Shown here: positions 1 through 10,097 of the stretch, one piece after another | Layout of the letters: the number at the start of each line of letters is the position of its first letter | Position numbering within the stretch: the first letter of the stretch is position 1 | Assembly (NCBI GenBank): GCA_014885115.2 | Contig: WKLE02000281.1 | Location: forward strand, 40,670 to 69,117 | Direction of reading: 5' to 3' | DNA: 28,448 nucleotides | Source of the DNA: Asterionellopsis glacialis | Lineage: Eukaryota > Bacillariophyta > Plagiogrammaphyceae > Rhaphoneidales > Asterionellopsidaceae | Notes under the pieces: model-generated | What the model saw: the letters and a program-made list of their open reading frames with translations, nothing else | Database searches by the model: none | Told to the model about the DNA's origin: nothing | Program-made: the position numbers and the translations under genes

Positions 1-709
1 CCACGAATACTCTTTTCGTCTGTCATTCCGTGTGTCATCCGGAATATTCTCCTGATAAAGTATGTCCGTCGGCGGTTGTCCGAGAGGTCCAAGTAGATCG
101 CGGGCTTTTGTGTGAAAAAGGTTTGGGTGGGATGCGTTTCTCGAACTCCCCCCAAAATAATATCTTTTGTGTTCTTTCGCGAAAGACAGACCAGAGAGCA
201 CAAGAGAAACTCCCTCGCCACTTGCTCCTTTTGGGACAGAGTTTTGACACTGGGGTGTCTTTTCTTTCCCTCCGTCGTCCCCTTCTGTTTGTGTGATAGA
301 AGAGGAGCCCACACGTTCTAGATAAATTTTTGTCTTTGTTGAAACAAAACTCTCCGTGAAATTCTCTCTTTCTTTCATTCTCATTGTTGATCTTGAAGAA
401 GAAGAAAAGAGGCGTTCTAGCGATATCAACAAAATCAAACGCACACATCTTGATCGCTTCCATTGTTGACGGCGATAAATATTTTTTTCAGTCACAGCAG
501 GGTTCTGGTTCGTACGGACTCATTACCCGATCCACGAGAAAATCACCACGAAAAAATAGTATTATTTTTGTTAGTTTTGAAAGATCCACATCTTTTGTCG
601 TCCAAAAAATCATAGACACACACACACGTCTTGAACTTCTTCCTCGTTTACTAGACTCGTCTAACTTTCTTCCTTTGTTACAGATTAAAAAAGACTAGAG
701 ATTTCCATA
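1..709 (+). promoter_or_regulatory. Promoter/5' leader of the cold-shock-domain gene, with a probable 5'UTR intron acceptor
   Basis: No convincing coding region is seen here; the short reading frames are low in complexity and match no family I recognise. Immediately before the ATG at 710 there is a strong 3' splice-site pattern: a CTAAC-type branch point at about 660-664, a pyrimidine tract, and TTACAG ending at 683, followed by about 26 bases to the ATG. This suggests the last part of a 5'UTR intron. One possible donor is GTATGT at 60-65, but that would give an unusually long intron of about 620 bp, so the donor is uncertain. A short CA microsatellite lies at about 614-625. The transcription start cannot be located. 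Confidence 0.45.
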
Positions 710-3700
710 ATGTCCAATTCCGGTGCCTCGATGGGTGATTTGTTTAATCAACGTCGTGCAGCCAAACAACAACAACAACAAGATGGTTCAAGTAGTACTG
801 GTGGTGGTCGCGGTGGTGGCATTCCCACTTTATTAGAGATTCAAGCCGAACAAGAACGTGAAGCAGAACGTCGTAGTAACAACTACAATTCACGAAATAT
901 GGGTGGAGGAGGAGGATATCGTGATCGAAGTGACCGTGATCGAGGTGACCGCAGTCGTCGTAATGATTACAATAACAACAATGATCGTCGTAGAGGAGGA
1001 GGCGGAGAGCGACAAGCACGTGATCGCGATACTACTACCAGCAGCAGCAACAATAATAGAGATAGAGGACAAAGACAATCACGTGATCGTGATATGGATC
1101 GTGAGTTTTTGGAGGGATTACCGTTAGAACAGGGACTTGTATGTTCCATAAGAGATTCATTTGGGTTTATATATTGTGCGGATCGTCCGGATCAAATATT
1201 TTTTCATTTTTCACAAGTCCAAGGGTGTCATCCAGCGGACTTGGAAATGGACCAAGAAGTCGAATTTCGTGTAGGTATTGCAAGGAATGATAGTTCCAAA
1301 TTAAGTGCCTATGCCGTCCGTACATTGCAACCAGGTACGATCCAATGGGAAATAGAAGATGAACCTGGGAAACGATTTCAAGGATTAGTGGAACGACCTA
1401 TACGGATGGAACAACGTGGCGGTGGTGGCAGTGATAAAGGTGGCAGTGGTGGTGGCGGTAGTAATAACCCACAACTTTATGAAGGCACAGTACGGATGTT
1501 AATTGTGACGGACAATGTCAATGGAGAAAAAAAGAAAGAAGAGGAAGACGACAAAGATGACCAACAACAGCAACAGTCCACAACAAAAGATGACAAGGAA
1601 GATGAATTGAAAACTGGTGGACCCATCGTACGTTTTACTTCAGCAGATATCGATACTTCTTCTTTAGAAACAGCAACAAAGGAAACCAATGGTGGTGGTG
1701 GACGATTTCGTCGAAGCGATTCGTCCTCTTCGAATAAAGGGCAACCACGATTATCCAAAAATGATTTAGTGGAATTTACATTAGTGACAGAACGTCGTAC
1801 ACAAGCGAAATATGCAAGGAAGATTACATTGTTACAATCAGATCGTGATCGTCAACGTCAAAAGAAGGAAAAACGATTATTGGCCAATGCTACACAAGAA
1901 GAGGGGGTCGTGACAGCATTGAAAAATGACTTTGGTTTCTTGAAAACAACATCAAGACGTGAAGAGGTATACTTTCATTACTCCAATGTGATTTTACCAG
2001 AAGAAGATGAAGTTGAATTGCAAGTTGGACAAGATATGAAATTTTTAGTCGTAGCAGAATCAAGCGGCGGCGGCGGTGGTAGCCAACGAGGTGGAGGTGG
2101 AAACAAATTGAGTGCCCGTCAAATCCAATTCTTACCCAAGGGATCAGTTCAATTTCATAAAACAATGGCACAAGGGGTTACAGGCATTGTAACAAGATGT
2201 CCTCATCCTGCTGATTCAAGTTATTCTAATGAAATGACGGGGAAACTACGATTATCAAAGCCTTTGTCAGCAAGTAGTGATAAGGAAGAAAAGGATGGCG
2301 AAAGTAAGACAACGACTATCACTGAAGTTTCCTTCAGAGCAGCAGATGCACCGGGCGGCAGTTTCTCCAACAATCGTGATGGATCATCTGTGGGTATGTG
2401 GGTAAGAGAGGGTGATACACTTCTGTTTGATGTTGTCCAGGAGTTGATGGATGGTATGTACTATGCCTACCCCACAAGTCATACGCAACCGCGCTCAGTA
2501 GAGACTGGTGATGATAATACTTCAACCACTCAGGAAAAATCATCCAAAGACGAACCAGCACTTGTGGAAGAAAACGCTACTGTCTCAAACAACGATGAAT
2601 CTTCCAGTAAGGCAATTCGAATGGTATCCTTATGTTTGGCGGGTAGGGCAGAGGGTGTTATCCATGCCATCAAGGATAATTATGGATTTATACATTGTGC
2701 CGAACGCCCTGTGGATGCATACTTTCGTTTATACGAAGTACTTCCAGAGAGTGTCCAATCCGATGTGAGAGGTTTCATGGGTTTATCAAACGATAATGGT
2801 GGATCGGCCTTGAAACTAACAGTTGGAGCAGAAATTCAATTTGATCTATCTCTACAGGGTACAGTTGCCACAGGAAACTCTCGTTCACGGGGTAAACAAC
2901 ACGAAAGAGATAATTTGAAAGCTCAACGTATCCTTGTCTTACCACCCTCAACCATCCTCCAAGACAAAGTGTTGGCAAAGGGTATTAAGGGTGTGGTCGA
3001 TAAGGAAGACCCCAAGCAACCGTTTGCTGGAATGATATCCTTAGAGAAAGAACTCAAGGGTATGACGCCGGAGGAACGACACCCTTTAGTTGCAAAGTTG
3101 ATTGAGTCAGTCATGGAGGGAGAATCACCCATAATTTTTCCTGATTTACAAAGTCCTCAAGAAGATGCAGTCGTGATGAACATGGCAGATTTGATTGGAC
3201 ACGGCAAAATAGATGTAGATCATATAGGTGTGTCCAAGGCAGGAGATCATCCAGGCCGATTGAGGGTGTCAAAAGCGGGGTCAAATAATGGCACTGCGGA
3301 TATACAGTCATCCGATAATGATGGTTCTTCGGATAACAATGTTGTTGTTGCTGCTGCTGCAGATAGCGAGAACAAATCAGAGACTGATGCCAGTCCTTCC
3401 GAAAAAACGGATGATGCAAACAGTGAATCAAATAATAGCAACAAAAAAGAATCTGCTGCTTCATCACCAACAGCCAAGAAAAGTAAAAAGAAGAAGAAAA
3501 AACACCACAAGGTAAAACCAATCAAATTAGTCAGGTACGACAAACATTGCCTTCCAGATGTGATGGTAAGGGAAGGCCTTCTCTTGGGCAAGGGAGATGT
3601 TATCAAATGTGACATTGTCCAATCACGAAGAAGTGGTGCCGTAACTCTTACCAATATTGAGGTAACTGAACGGAAAAAGATTGAACGTGGAACTGCATTT

Positions 3701-5131
3701 GAACCCAGTGAGCCAAAGGAGGGAGGTGTTGGCATCGTAACTGAAGTTGTAGCAGCTCGTCAATTCGGATTCATTTCTGTACTTGACGAAAATGCCACAA
3801 AGCGCGAACAAATTTTCTTTCATACATCAGCTGTACTGAAGGAGACGGAAGATAGAACAACGCCCTCCAAGAAACGCAGTGGACAAATAGGTATCCGAAA
3901 GGGAGATGAAGTGAAATTTGATATCGAGGTTGGAAAAAATGGCAAGCGTACGGCTACAAGTGTTCAGGTTCTCCCGAAGGGGACGTTGAATATTGCTACC
4001 AAAGCAGAAAAGAATGCATGTACAGGCATTGTCCTCATGGAACCATCTCATACAACACTATCAAATACTCCTATTCGTCATTCTTCGCATGGCTCTACGG
4101 GTTCTGAGAGTAGTGGTGGTGGTAGATGGGGTAACGTTGGATTGGAAGATAAGACCATGAAGGCACCCTCAGGATCAAGCGTTAAAGAGGAGGGGTCCAT
4201 TCTATTGCTAGTAGATCCAACCAATAGCTTTTGTCCCCGTGCCTCTTCGAAGAAAGATAGTGCGACTGAAAAATCAACGGAAGCACCAACAGCAACGGCA
4301 GATGCAGAGGAAAAAGCAGATGATTCACCGAAAGATACAACTGATAGTGGAATTGATTCGGCAACTGAAACTGTCAGCAGTGCCCTCCTAACTCACGTTC
4401 CGTACAAGAATGGCGCCATTGCACTTCAGGGAAGTGGGGCTTCGTCTGGAACTGATGGATCTTGTGGTCCCCGTCGTGGCGACCTTGTCTCTTTTCTTAA
4501 AACAAAGGGTGGAAAGAGTGCGCGTGACATTCGTGTTGTCACTCCTAAAGCTGCTACAATGGTGAGGGGGAAACTCACAGATATTGAAATTCTGCCGGAA
4601 GGAGCAGACGCTAATGGTTCTAGTCCAGGAACAGCAAAATTTACTTCTGCTACAGAAAAGGAAGAGGTGTTTGAAGTTGACTTGATTGAAGTTGTTAGTT
4701 GTGCGGTTACTGTACTCAAAGAAAATGATTCGGTAGAAGGGATTCTACACGAGGGGAAAATCTTTGGAATTTGCCGTACTACAGATCTTTACCTGGAATC
4801 GAAGTTGGGCAATACCCACAGGGAGAGACCAAAACTGAATTTGACCGTACGCAAAGAATTGAAAGGACTCGGCGGCAAGATCATGGCTCAGTCCGGAATG
4901 GCAAAAGGGCCTGACGGCACAACAGGTTTTGCTCCTGGGTGGACTGACCGCACTAGTCAATATCTTGTTCAGGAAGAGGAGGCGGTGCTGCAACAAGAAG
5001 ATGTACAAGAAGAGGAATTCGAAACTGCAGAGAAGCACGGCGAGGATCAAGCAATGGAGGAAGTGCAACCTGAAAGTGTTTGCACAGAGCCCCAAGTGAC
5101 TGGGAGCGCTGAGGAGAACGTTACAGAATGA
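710..5131 (+). CDS. UNR/CSDE1-like protein with multiple cold-shock domains
   Basis: A single open exon encodes 1473 residues. It is probably a cytoplasmic single-stranded-RNA-binding regulator of mRNA translation and stability, as known for animal UNR (CSDE1). The N-terminus (about 1-135) is rich in Gln, Gly, Arg and Asp, RGG-like. Canonical cold-shock domains start near residues 140 (FGFI then IFFHFS), 398 (FGFL then VYFHYS), 646 (YGFI then AYFRLY) and 1004 (FGFI then IFFHTS). Between and after them lie segments with the end of a cold-shock fold (GD.v.F.....A..i..L) but no FGF/FFH motif, so canonical and degenerate domains alternate as in UNR. Acidic and Ser/Lys-rich linkers separate domains, including a lysine run near 923-935. 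Near the C-terminus a GPDGTTGF motif (about 1400) resembles the SUZ-C-type ending of CSDE1. The third canonical domain has lost the FFH histidine. The start is the first ATG after a probable leader splice acceptor. The stop is 97 bp from that of the convergent methyltransferase gene. Family assignment is firm; the role is inferred. Confidence 0.88.
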   Translation: MSNSGASMGDLFNQRRAAKQQQQQDGSSSTGGGRGGGIPTLLEIQAEQEREAERRSNNYNSRNMGGGGGYRDRSDRDRGDRSRRNDYNNNNDRRRGGGGERQARDRDTTTSSSNNNRDRGQRQSRDRDMDREFLEGLPLEQGLVCSIRDSFGFIYCADRPDQIFFHFSQVQGCHPADLEMDQEVEFRVGIARNDSSKLSAYAVRTLQPGTIQWEIEDEPGKRFQGLVERPIRMEQRGGGGSDKGGSGGGGSNNPQLYEGTVRMLIVTDNVNGEKKKEEEDDKDDQQQQQSTTKDDKEDELKTGGPIVRFTSADIDTSSLETATKETNGGGGRFRRSDSSSSNKGQPRLSKNDLVEFTLVTERRTQAKYARKITLLQSDRDRQRQKKEKRLLANATQEEGVVTALKNDFGFLKTTSRREEVYFHYSNVILPEEDEVELQVGQDMKFLVVAESSGGGGGSQRGGGGNKLSARQIQFLPKGSVQFHKTMAQGVTGIVTRCPHPADSSYSNEMTGKLRLSKPLSASSDKEEKDGESKTTTITEVSFRAADAPGGSFSNNRDGSSVGMWVREGDTLLFDVVQELMDGMYYAYPTSHTQPRSVETGDDNTSTTQEKSSKDEPALVEENATVSNNDESSSKAIRMVSLCLAGRAEGVIHAIKDNYGFIHCAERPVDAYFRLYEVLPESVQSDVRGFMGLSNDNGGSALKLTVGAEIQFDLSLQGTVATGNSRSRGKQHERDNLKAQRILVLPPSTILQDKVLAKGIKGVVDKEDPKQPFAGMISLEKELKGMTPEERHPLVAKLIESVMEGESPIIFPDLQSPQEDAVVMNMADLIGHGKIDVDHIGVSKAGDHPGRLRVSKAGSNNGTADIQSSDNDGSSDNNVVVAAAADSENKSETDASPSEKTDDANSESNNSNKKESAASSPTAKKSKKKKKKHHKVKPIKLVRYDKHCLPDVMVREGLLLGKGDVIKCDIVQSRRSGAVTLTNIEVTERKKIERGTAFEPSEPKEGGVGIVTEVVAARQFGFISVLDENATKREQIFFHTSAVLKETEDRTTPSKKRSGQIGIRKGDEVKFDIEVGKNGKRTATSVQVLPKGTLNIATKAEKNACTGIVLMEPSHTTLSNTPIRHSSHGSTGSESSGGGRWGNVGLEDKTMKAPSGSSVKEEGSILLLVDPTNSFCPRASSKKDSATEKSTEAPTATADAEEKADDSPKDTTDSGIDSATETVSSALLTHVPYKNGAIALQGSGASSGTDGSCGPRRGDLVSFLKTKGGKSARDIRVVTPKAATMVRGKLTDIEILPEGADANGSSPGTAKFTSATEKEEVFEVDLIEVVSCAVTVLKENDSVEGILHEGKIFGICRTTDLYLESKLGNTHRERPKLNLTVRKELKGLGGKIMAQSGMAKGPDGTTGFAPGWTDRTSQYLVQEEEAVLQQEDVQEEEFETAEKHGEDQAMEEVQPESVCTEPQVTGSAEENVTE

Positions 5132-5228
5132 GTTTAGTTGGAGCCCATGACTGCTTCTGCTACGATATAACACAGACAATGCAAGTTGATTCTTGTGCTA
5201 TAATCTTAGAGATGGGTTGTGCCTACCA
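5132..5228. other. Very short tail-to-tail spacer
   Basis: Only 97 bp separate the stop codons of the cold-shock gene (+) and the SET-domain gene (-). Both 3' ends must lie within or across this stretch, so the two transcripts probably overlap as antisense RNAs. No clear AATAAA polyadenylation signal is visible on either strand. Confidence 0.6.
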
Positions 5229-8200
5229 TTAACTTGTTTGTTTGACAATGGATAAGATATCGACTTTATTAATCGTTTCTTGTGAAGGTTCACTATACAT
5301 GCGCTTTCGACGCTTTTCAAAAGCTGCATATCTTGCTTGAAAGTTTGCACCTCGCATTACATTTCTCCAGAGAAATAATCTATTTCGCAGGGCAATGTCG
5401 CGATACCGATCTTGGGGACCACTAGCTACCAACTCTGCACCATCGTTAGTCGTTGATCCTGGTACTGTGACTCCGACTTGCCACAGTCGCCCAGGTGCTT
5501 TCTTTTCCACATCTTCAAGAAATTTTTTGTCGCGTTCATATGAAGCTTTCGCCTCAAGTCGCACCTGTTTCTTCGATTTCTTATCTGGATCTTCACCTGA
5601 GGAGGCCTTACCCCCTTTCATTGTGCCTCGGCACCCTTTAGCACCACACCTGCAGACGAATTTTTCTCCATGCTTTGTGTCAAATTGGTAATCGTAACTC
5701 AAAAAATCACCAGCCGGGATGTCCTTGAGGCTAAACACACCAACTCTCATTTGTCCTTCGACATTTAATCGAACCAAATGGCAGTTCGGGTCACAAGAGT
5801 GATTGATAAAGCGGCTCATGTTAGCTTCCTCCCGTGCATCTATGAACCATCCTGAGTCCAATGCCATTATATAAAAATTTGGATCATTTGGATGATCACG
5901 AGCCCACGATTTCAGACGTTCTTCTTTTGTTTTGTCATCAATAACTGCCCCCACATACTCTTGTACAAGTTCCCCCTTTTTTACACCGTTAACGGTAATG
6001 AGACCCCAGCCTTTCCCCTGTTCACGCTGGGGTCTACATTTCGCAAACTTGCGTTGACTAAGTGCTCGATTTCCGCATTTGGGACCACAGTTACAATTCC
6101 AGTATGGGTTCTTTTCACCCTTCCCCTTGTTGCCATCCCCTATGCATTCCATCATAACCATCCGATTTAAGCAGTTCTCATCACAAGATTTTTTACACTT
6201 GCAACTTTCGCCACTTGGAGGCTTTCGCTTTGGTTTGTTAGATGGATTATAACGTAATGAATGGACTTGGCGATATGCTGGCGGTTTGGAATGCACCTAC
6301 AAACAACAAGATTCAAGGCCCAACGCTCACGTGAGTTACAAAGAGTCGAACGATTTGATTACTGATCCGGACGCCAACTTTTGCTTACCTCATTTTTGAA
6401 ATCGCATGGAAGACAAAACCGCATATCCAAAGACGTGGTAAAGTCCATTTCGAATTTGTTCAGCATAGTCTTTTCGTTTTCAGTTTTGACATGCCCGACC
6501 ATCCCGGGGAAAAACATATTCAAATTCTCTATGCTTTTTCTTGTCCTGACCTTAGATATAGCCATTTTTCGACTTGCCTTCAATGCCTTTTCTAGCCTTT
6601 TGTCCGCATCAGCTTCTACTTGTCCCTGGAAGGACGACTCAAGTTCCAAGTCTGGCAACTTGCACGTGGAAGCATGTTCATGACATAACAATGCCAACTC
6701 ATGGAATCTCGAAGGGGGTGGTATACATGAAATATGATATGCTATCGGGCATTCAAGACACCGCTGAATTTTTCGTGAAATAGCACCAAGTACAAGAACA
6801 CGTAATAGCTGTAAGGCCCTTGCAGCAACAACAAACAAATGATCAACACAATGTACCAACAAAACAAACTTACATAGAGGCGACCTTCGGGTTTAGATTG
6901 GAAGGCTTTCTCCGAACTCGTCAATGCCTTTTTCTTCTTGCGTTTCTTACCCTTTGATCCTCTCGCATTCTTCGGACTTCCATCGTGTTCTATTTCTTCT
7001 GGCGGTGGAGGCAGATCCTCATTGCATGTCCAACACATATGAGCTGGACATTTGAATTTCGGCCGACTAACGATATTCGGTATAGTAGGACTGCTTCTTG
7101 GATTACTGCTGTCATGTTCGTGACCATCGGGTGGGTACTCAACCTCAATAGTTTCAAGTTCAACCTCTACATTGTACATATTGAGACAAGATTCGTGAAA
7201 GAAAAGACCACACCCCTTAGAGCTACAACAAAAGACATCATGATTATCGACCCCATATGTGTGACAACAAGCACATTTGTGTTTTCCTTCTGTACAATCA
7301 TTACAAATCCAGGTTTCATCGTCTGGTGGCATAGCTGCCAATCCCGCACAGGGGTAATGAAAGGGGCGATTGCATTTTCCTTCACAGATCAACAGAAGTG
7401 AATCAGGATGCGTGATACACTCGGCTTCTCTACATTCTGTACATATCCAAGTGAAGCCCAGTTCATCGTCATTTGATGAACTTTTTGGTTCTTTCTTCTT
7501 TGCCTTCTTCTTTGACTCTTTCTCCTGCTTGGCACTGGAATTGTTTTTCTTTCTCGTTCGCTTATTTGCGGATGCAGCAAGAGCAGGCTTGTTTGATTCA
7601 AGATCATCAGGTAACGTTGTATCGGATTTAGATTTATTCTCCGCTTCCTGCTTGATCTCCTTTGCACGTCCAATGCCGTGTTTATCAATTTTTATTTCCT
7701 TTTTCGTGCTACCATCGCGTTTGACAGTAGATGTAGATGATTTCCTTCTTTTTGAGGGTTGTGACCTCCCAGAGACTAAACCATCTTCTGGCTTCACTTT
7801 GGTCAAATCATCGGTTGTTCTTTTCTTGTTCGATTTTTGTAATTCTTCAATAGCTTGTTCTTGTTCAAGCTGTAATGCACGAGGTACGGCAAGCCTTCGT
7901 TCTCTTCTAGCTGGTCTTGTATTACTTGAACCAGTGACAGTGTTGTCGGTAAAAGTTTGTGGCGCCCCAACGCCAATTGACTTTTCTATCTCAGCCTTTG
8001 GCTTTCGGCCAGCGGCAGGAGCATTGAGACGGCTTCCTTTACTACGCTTTCTTTCTACCACCTCCTCTTCATCTTCCGCAGATGATTCCAATTCCCTTGT
8101 AGGCTTCGCCACCTCGATTTTTGGCTTCGATTTAGCTTGACGTCCTCGTTGGGGCTTTTTCAGAGCTTTTCTTCTTGCAATGGGAACAAAAGGAGAGCCT

Positions 8201-9396
8201 TCACCAGAAGTTTCCTCCATTTCATCAATCGTAGGGGACGCATCTTCTCTATATGGCTTTTTTCTCTCCTCAGACGTTTGACGTTTACTTTTCTGAGATA
8301 CTGCCTTTCTCGACTGTCTTTCTTTTACACCACCTCCTTCTTCATCCGCATTATTATCAGAATCAGTACCACCCGCCTTAGCTACAGTGCTAATACCTTT
8401 GTGTGCAATGTTTCTTTGTTGACGACTCGTAACCGTCATTCTGGGTGGATCATCATTAACGCCATTGCTGTGATCATCATTGTCTTCGCCACAATCATCA
8501 TTCTCAGTATCATTGTCACTTTCACCACTTGTTGAACTTTCCTCGTCGTCTTCATCGTGATCTTCCTCCACCTGCTCTTCTGCTTCATCAAGTGCTTCCT
8601 CTAATTCCATATTACTACTGCTGTATAAGTTGTTCAATGCTTGTATTGATTTCTTATTTGAATCTCGTGGGAAAACATGGTAGGAAATGTCTGTATCTGT
8701 TACATATTCCGAAGGTGATATAACAATCCAACGATTTTCTTCTTTGGGGTATCCCTCATAATGGACAAAGATTGCCTTCTCGCCAGGTTTGACTTCTCTC
8801 ATGGTCCTTGCATCTAAATCAGCAGATGAATCCCCGACAGGAACTCGTGTGTTACAATCTGTTGAGACGTCAATTACATCAGCTCCATACAACTTAATCC
8901 AGCCACGTTCTTCGTCAAGTTGTTCATATTCGTCCATATAATCAGGACAAGCAATTTTATCACCCACTTGTATTGACAAACGCCATTGACGTAAAAATGA
9001 TGTTGCACGATTCTTTAAACTTTTGTCAATCATGTGATTCAATTGCAAGTGTTGTTGAATTAAGGAATCAGTTTTAGTATTGACACATCGTTGATAATTA
9101 AAATATGCTTCCGCTATCTTTTGTGCATGTTTGGCAAGAACTCTCCGAACAGATGAATCATTACTACCTTTTCTTCCTCGTTTCGGTCTTGATGAACTTC
9201 GTTTGGTTTTAAGCGGTAAAGATTTGGAAGGTTGTGATGGTAGTTCTCCAGTATAATCCTTGTCGTTTTCAATTTTTTGTGCTTCTTTCAATTCTGATTC
9301 TGCCTTGTACAATACCCCACGTAACGTTAATTCATTACATTGAATCACCTCTTGTACTCCAGCGTTCAAGTCACTTTTACCGCTACTATGAGACAT
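5229..9396 (-). CDS. NSD-like histone-lysine methyltransferase (chromo-barrel-like, PHD fingers, AWS-SET-postSET)
   Basis: Three exons, read downwards: 9396-6874, 6808-6389 and 6296-5229, joined by phase-0 GT-AG introns of 65 and 92 bp, giving 1336 residues. Expected role: a nuclear enzyme that methylates a histone lysine (H3K36 in the NSD/SET2/ASH1 group) using S-adenosylmethionine. Domains in order: a chromo-barrel or Tudor-knot-like region at about 145-235 with VHYEGY...RW; a long charged, probably disordered segment with many Lys/Ser and acidic runs; PHD finger 1 at about 645-695 (WICTEC...WICNDC); PHD finger 2 from about 704 (CACC...FFHESC); an extended finger split by intron 1, with C.EC..AYH..C and LLCHEH at about 857-885; AWS cysteines at about 1010-1060; SET with NHSCDPNC near 1143 and YDYQF; and postSET CRCGAKGC near 1195-1207. 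The ATG at 9396 is used because the frame upstream has only a TTG. Three PHD-type fingers before AWS-SET point to NSD, but no PWWP domain is seen. Substrate specificity is inferred. Confidence 0.9.
6297..6388 (-). other. Intron 2 of the SET-domain gene
   Basis: On the minus strand the exon ends ...AATGAG and the donor is GTAAGC; the acceptor is TTGTTTGTAG before GTGCAT. The length is 92 bp. Splicing is in phase 0 and joins FKNE to VHSKPP, bringing the third PHD-type finger exon into frame with AWS-SET. Confidence 0.85.
6809..6873 (-). other. Intron 1 of the SET-domain gene
   Basis: The donor is GTAAGTTTG after ...CGCCTCTAT and the acceptor is GCCTTACAG before CTATTACG. The length is 65 bp, the shortest intron in the window. 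An alternative AG ten bases earlier (CTGCAAG) would break the frame, so TTACAG is chosen. The intron splits the third PHD-type finger. Confidence 0.8.
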
Positions 9397-10097
9397 TCTA
9401 TTATTATTATACAATAGATGCAGGTGCAGTTTGGTACGATACTCAGTGTCCTACAGTATCTTCGACCGTGTCCCACCAATACTGTACGCAGACTTGCGGC
9501 CTTTCCAAAGAGAAAGAAAGTAAAGAGAGAGAATAAATCAAACAATTACTCCAGAGAAGACTTCAACAATAATTAAATATCTAGCAAGAGTAGATCCCAC
9601 CCTCTAGAGTGCCTAGATGAGATCGACAAAAGTGCACAGTCTTGTTGACAACAATCAAGGTGGTCAGTGATCAGTGCAATTCTTGTTGAGGTAGTCCTGA
9701 GGGGAGGGAGCAAGCTGGAAGACGACAGTCGCTATCATGTCCATATCTCGTGCCGTCCTTGCTCGACCGTAGTCCTCTAGTCCTAAAAGGTCCTAAATAC
9801 AGAAAGTTTAGTTTAGAATATCGGGTTAAAACGAGTGATACTAATATGACGAGGGTTAGGGCTCTGGCGGCTACACCTAAAAAAAACCTAAAAAACTTCG
9901 AAAAAAAGCATTTATGTGGTTTTGGTTATTATTTGTAAAGCTGATGTCTTTGACAGGTACACATGGGAGTCAGAAATAGGACTGCCCTAAAATGTGTATT
10001 TCAGTATTTGAATCATTACAGAAGATAGAGAAGCATTTCTTAGATTTGAATGCTAGTCTTATGAATGTGTTTAGTGAGTTCGGAGACAGTCCAGGCA
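9397..10097. promoter_or_regulatory. Intergenic region: promoter of the SET gene and 3' flank of the USP gene
   Basis: About 700 bp without a supported gene. It lies upstream of the minus-strand methyltransferase start and downstream of the minus-strand deubiquitinase stop. A/T-rich runs occur near 9400-9415 and 9880-9915. The open frames are short and resemble nothing known. No specific regulatory site could be supported. Confidence 0.4.

Noticed and set aside
35..463. 142-codon minus-strand reading frame at the left edge
   Set aside because: It has low-complexity, basic composition, no recognised motif, and lies within the probable leader/intron of the plus-strand gene.
7370..8140. 256-codon plus-strand frame opposite the SET-domain gene
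   Set aside because: It is antisense to the charged linker of a well supported gene; its Ser/Phe/Leu-rich sequence is what the complement of Lys/Glu/Ser codons gives.
9540..9940. Possible RNA gene or repeat in the SET/USP intergenic region
   Set aside because: Looked for tRNA A/B boxes, long inverted repeats and terminal repeats; none found beyond short A/T-rich runs and scattered CCTAAA-like words.
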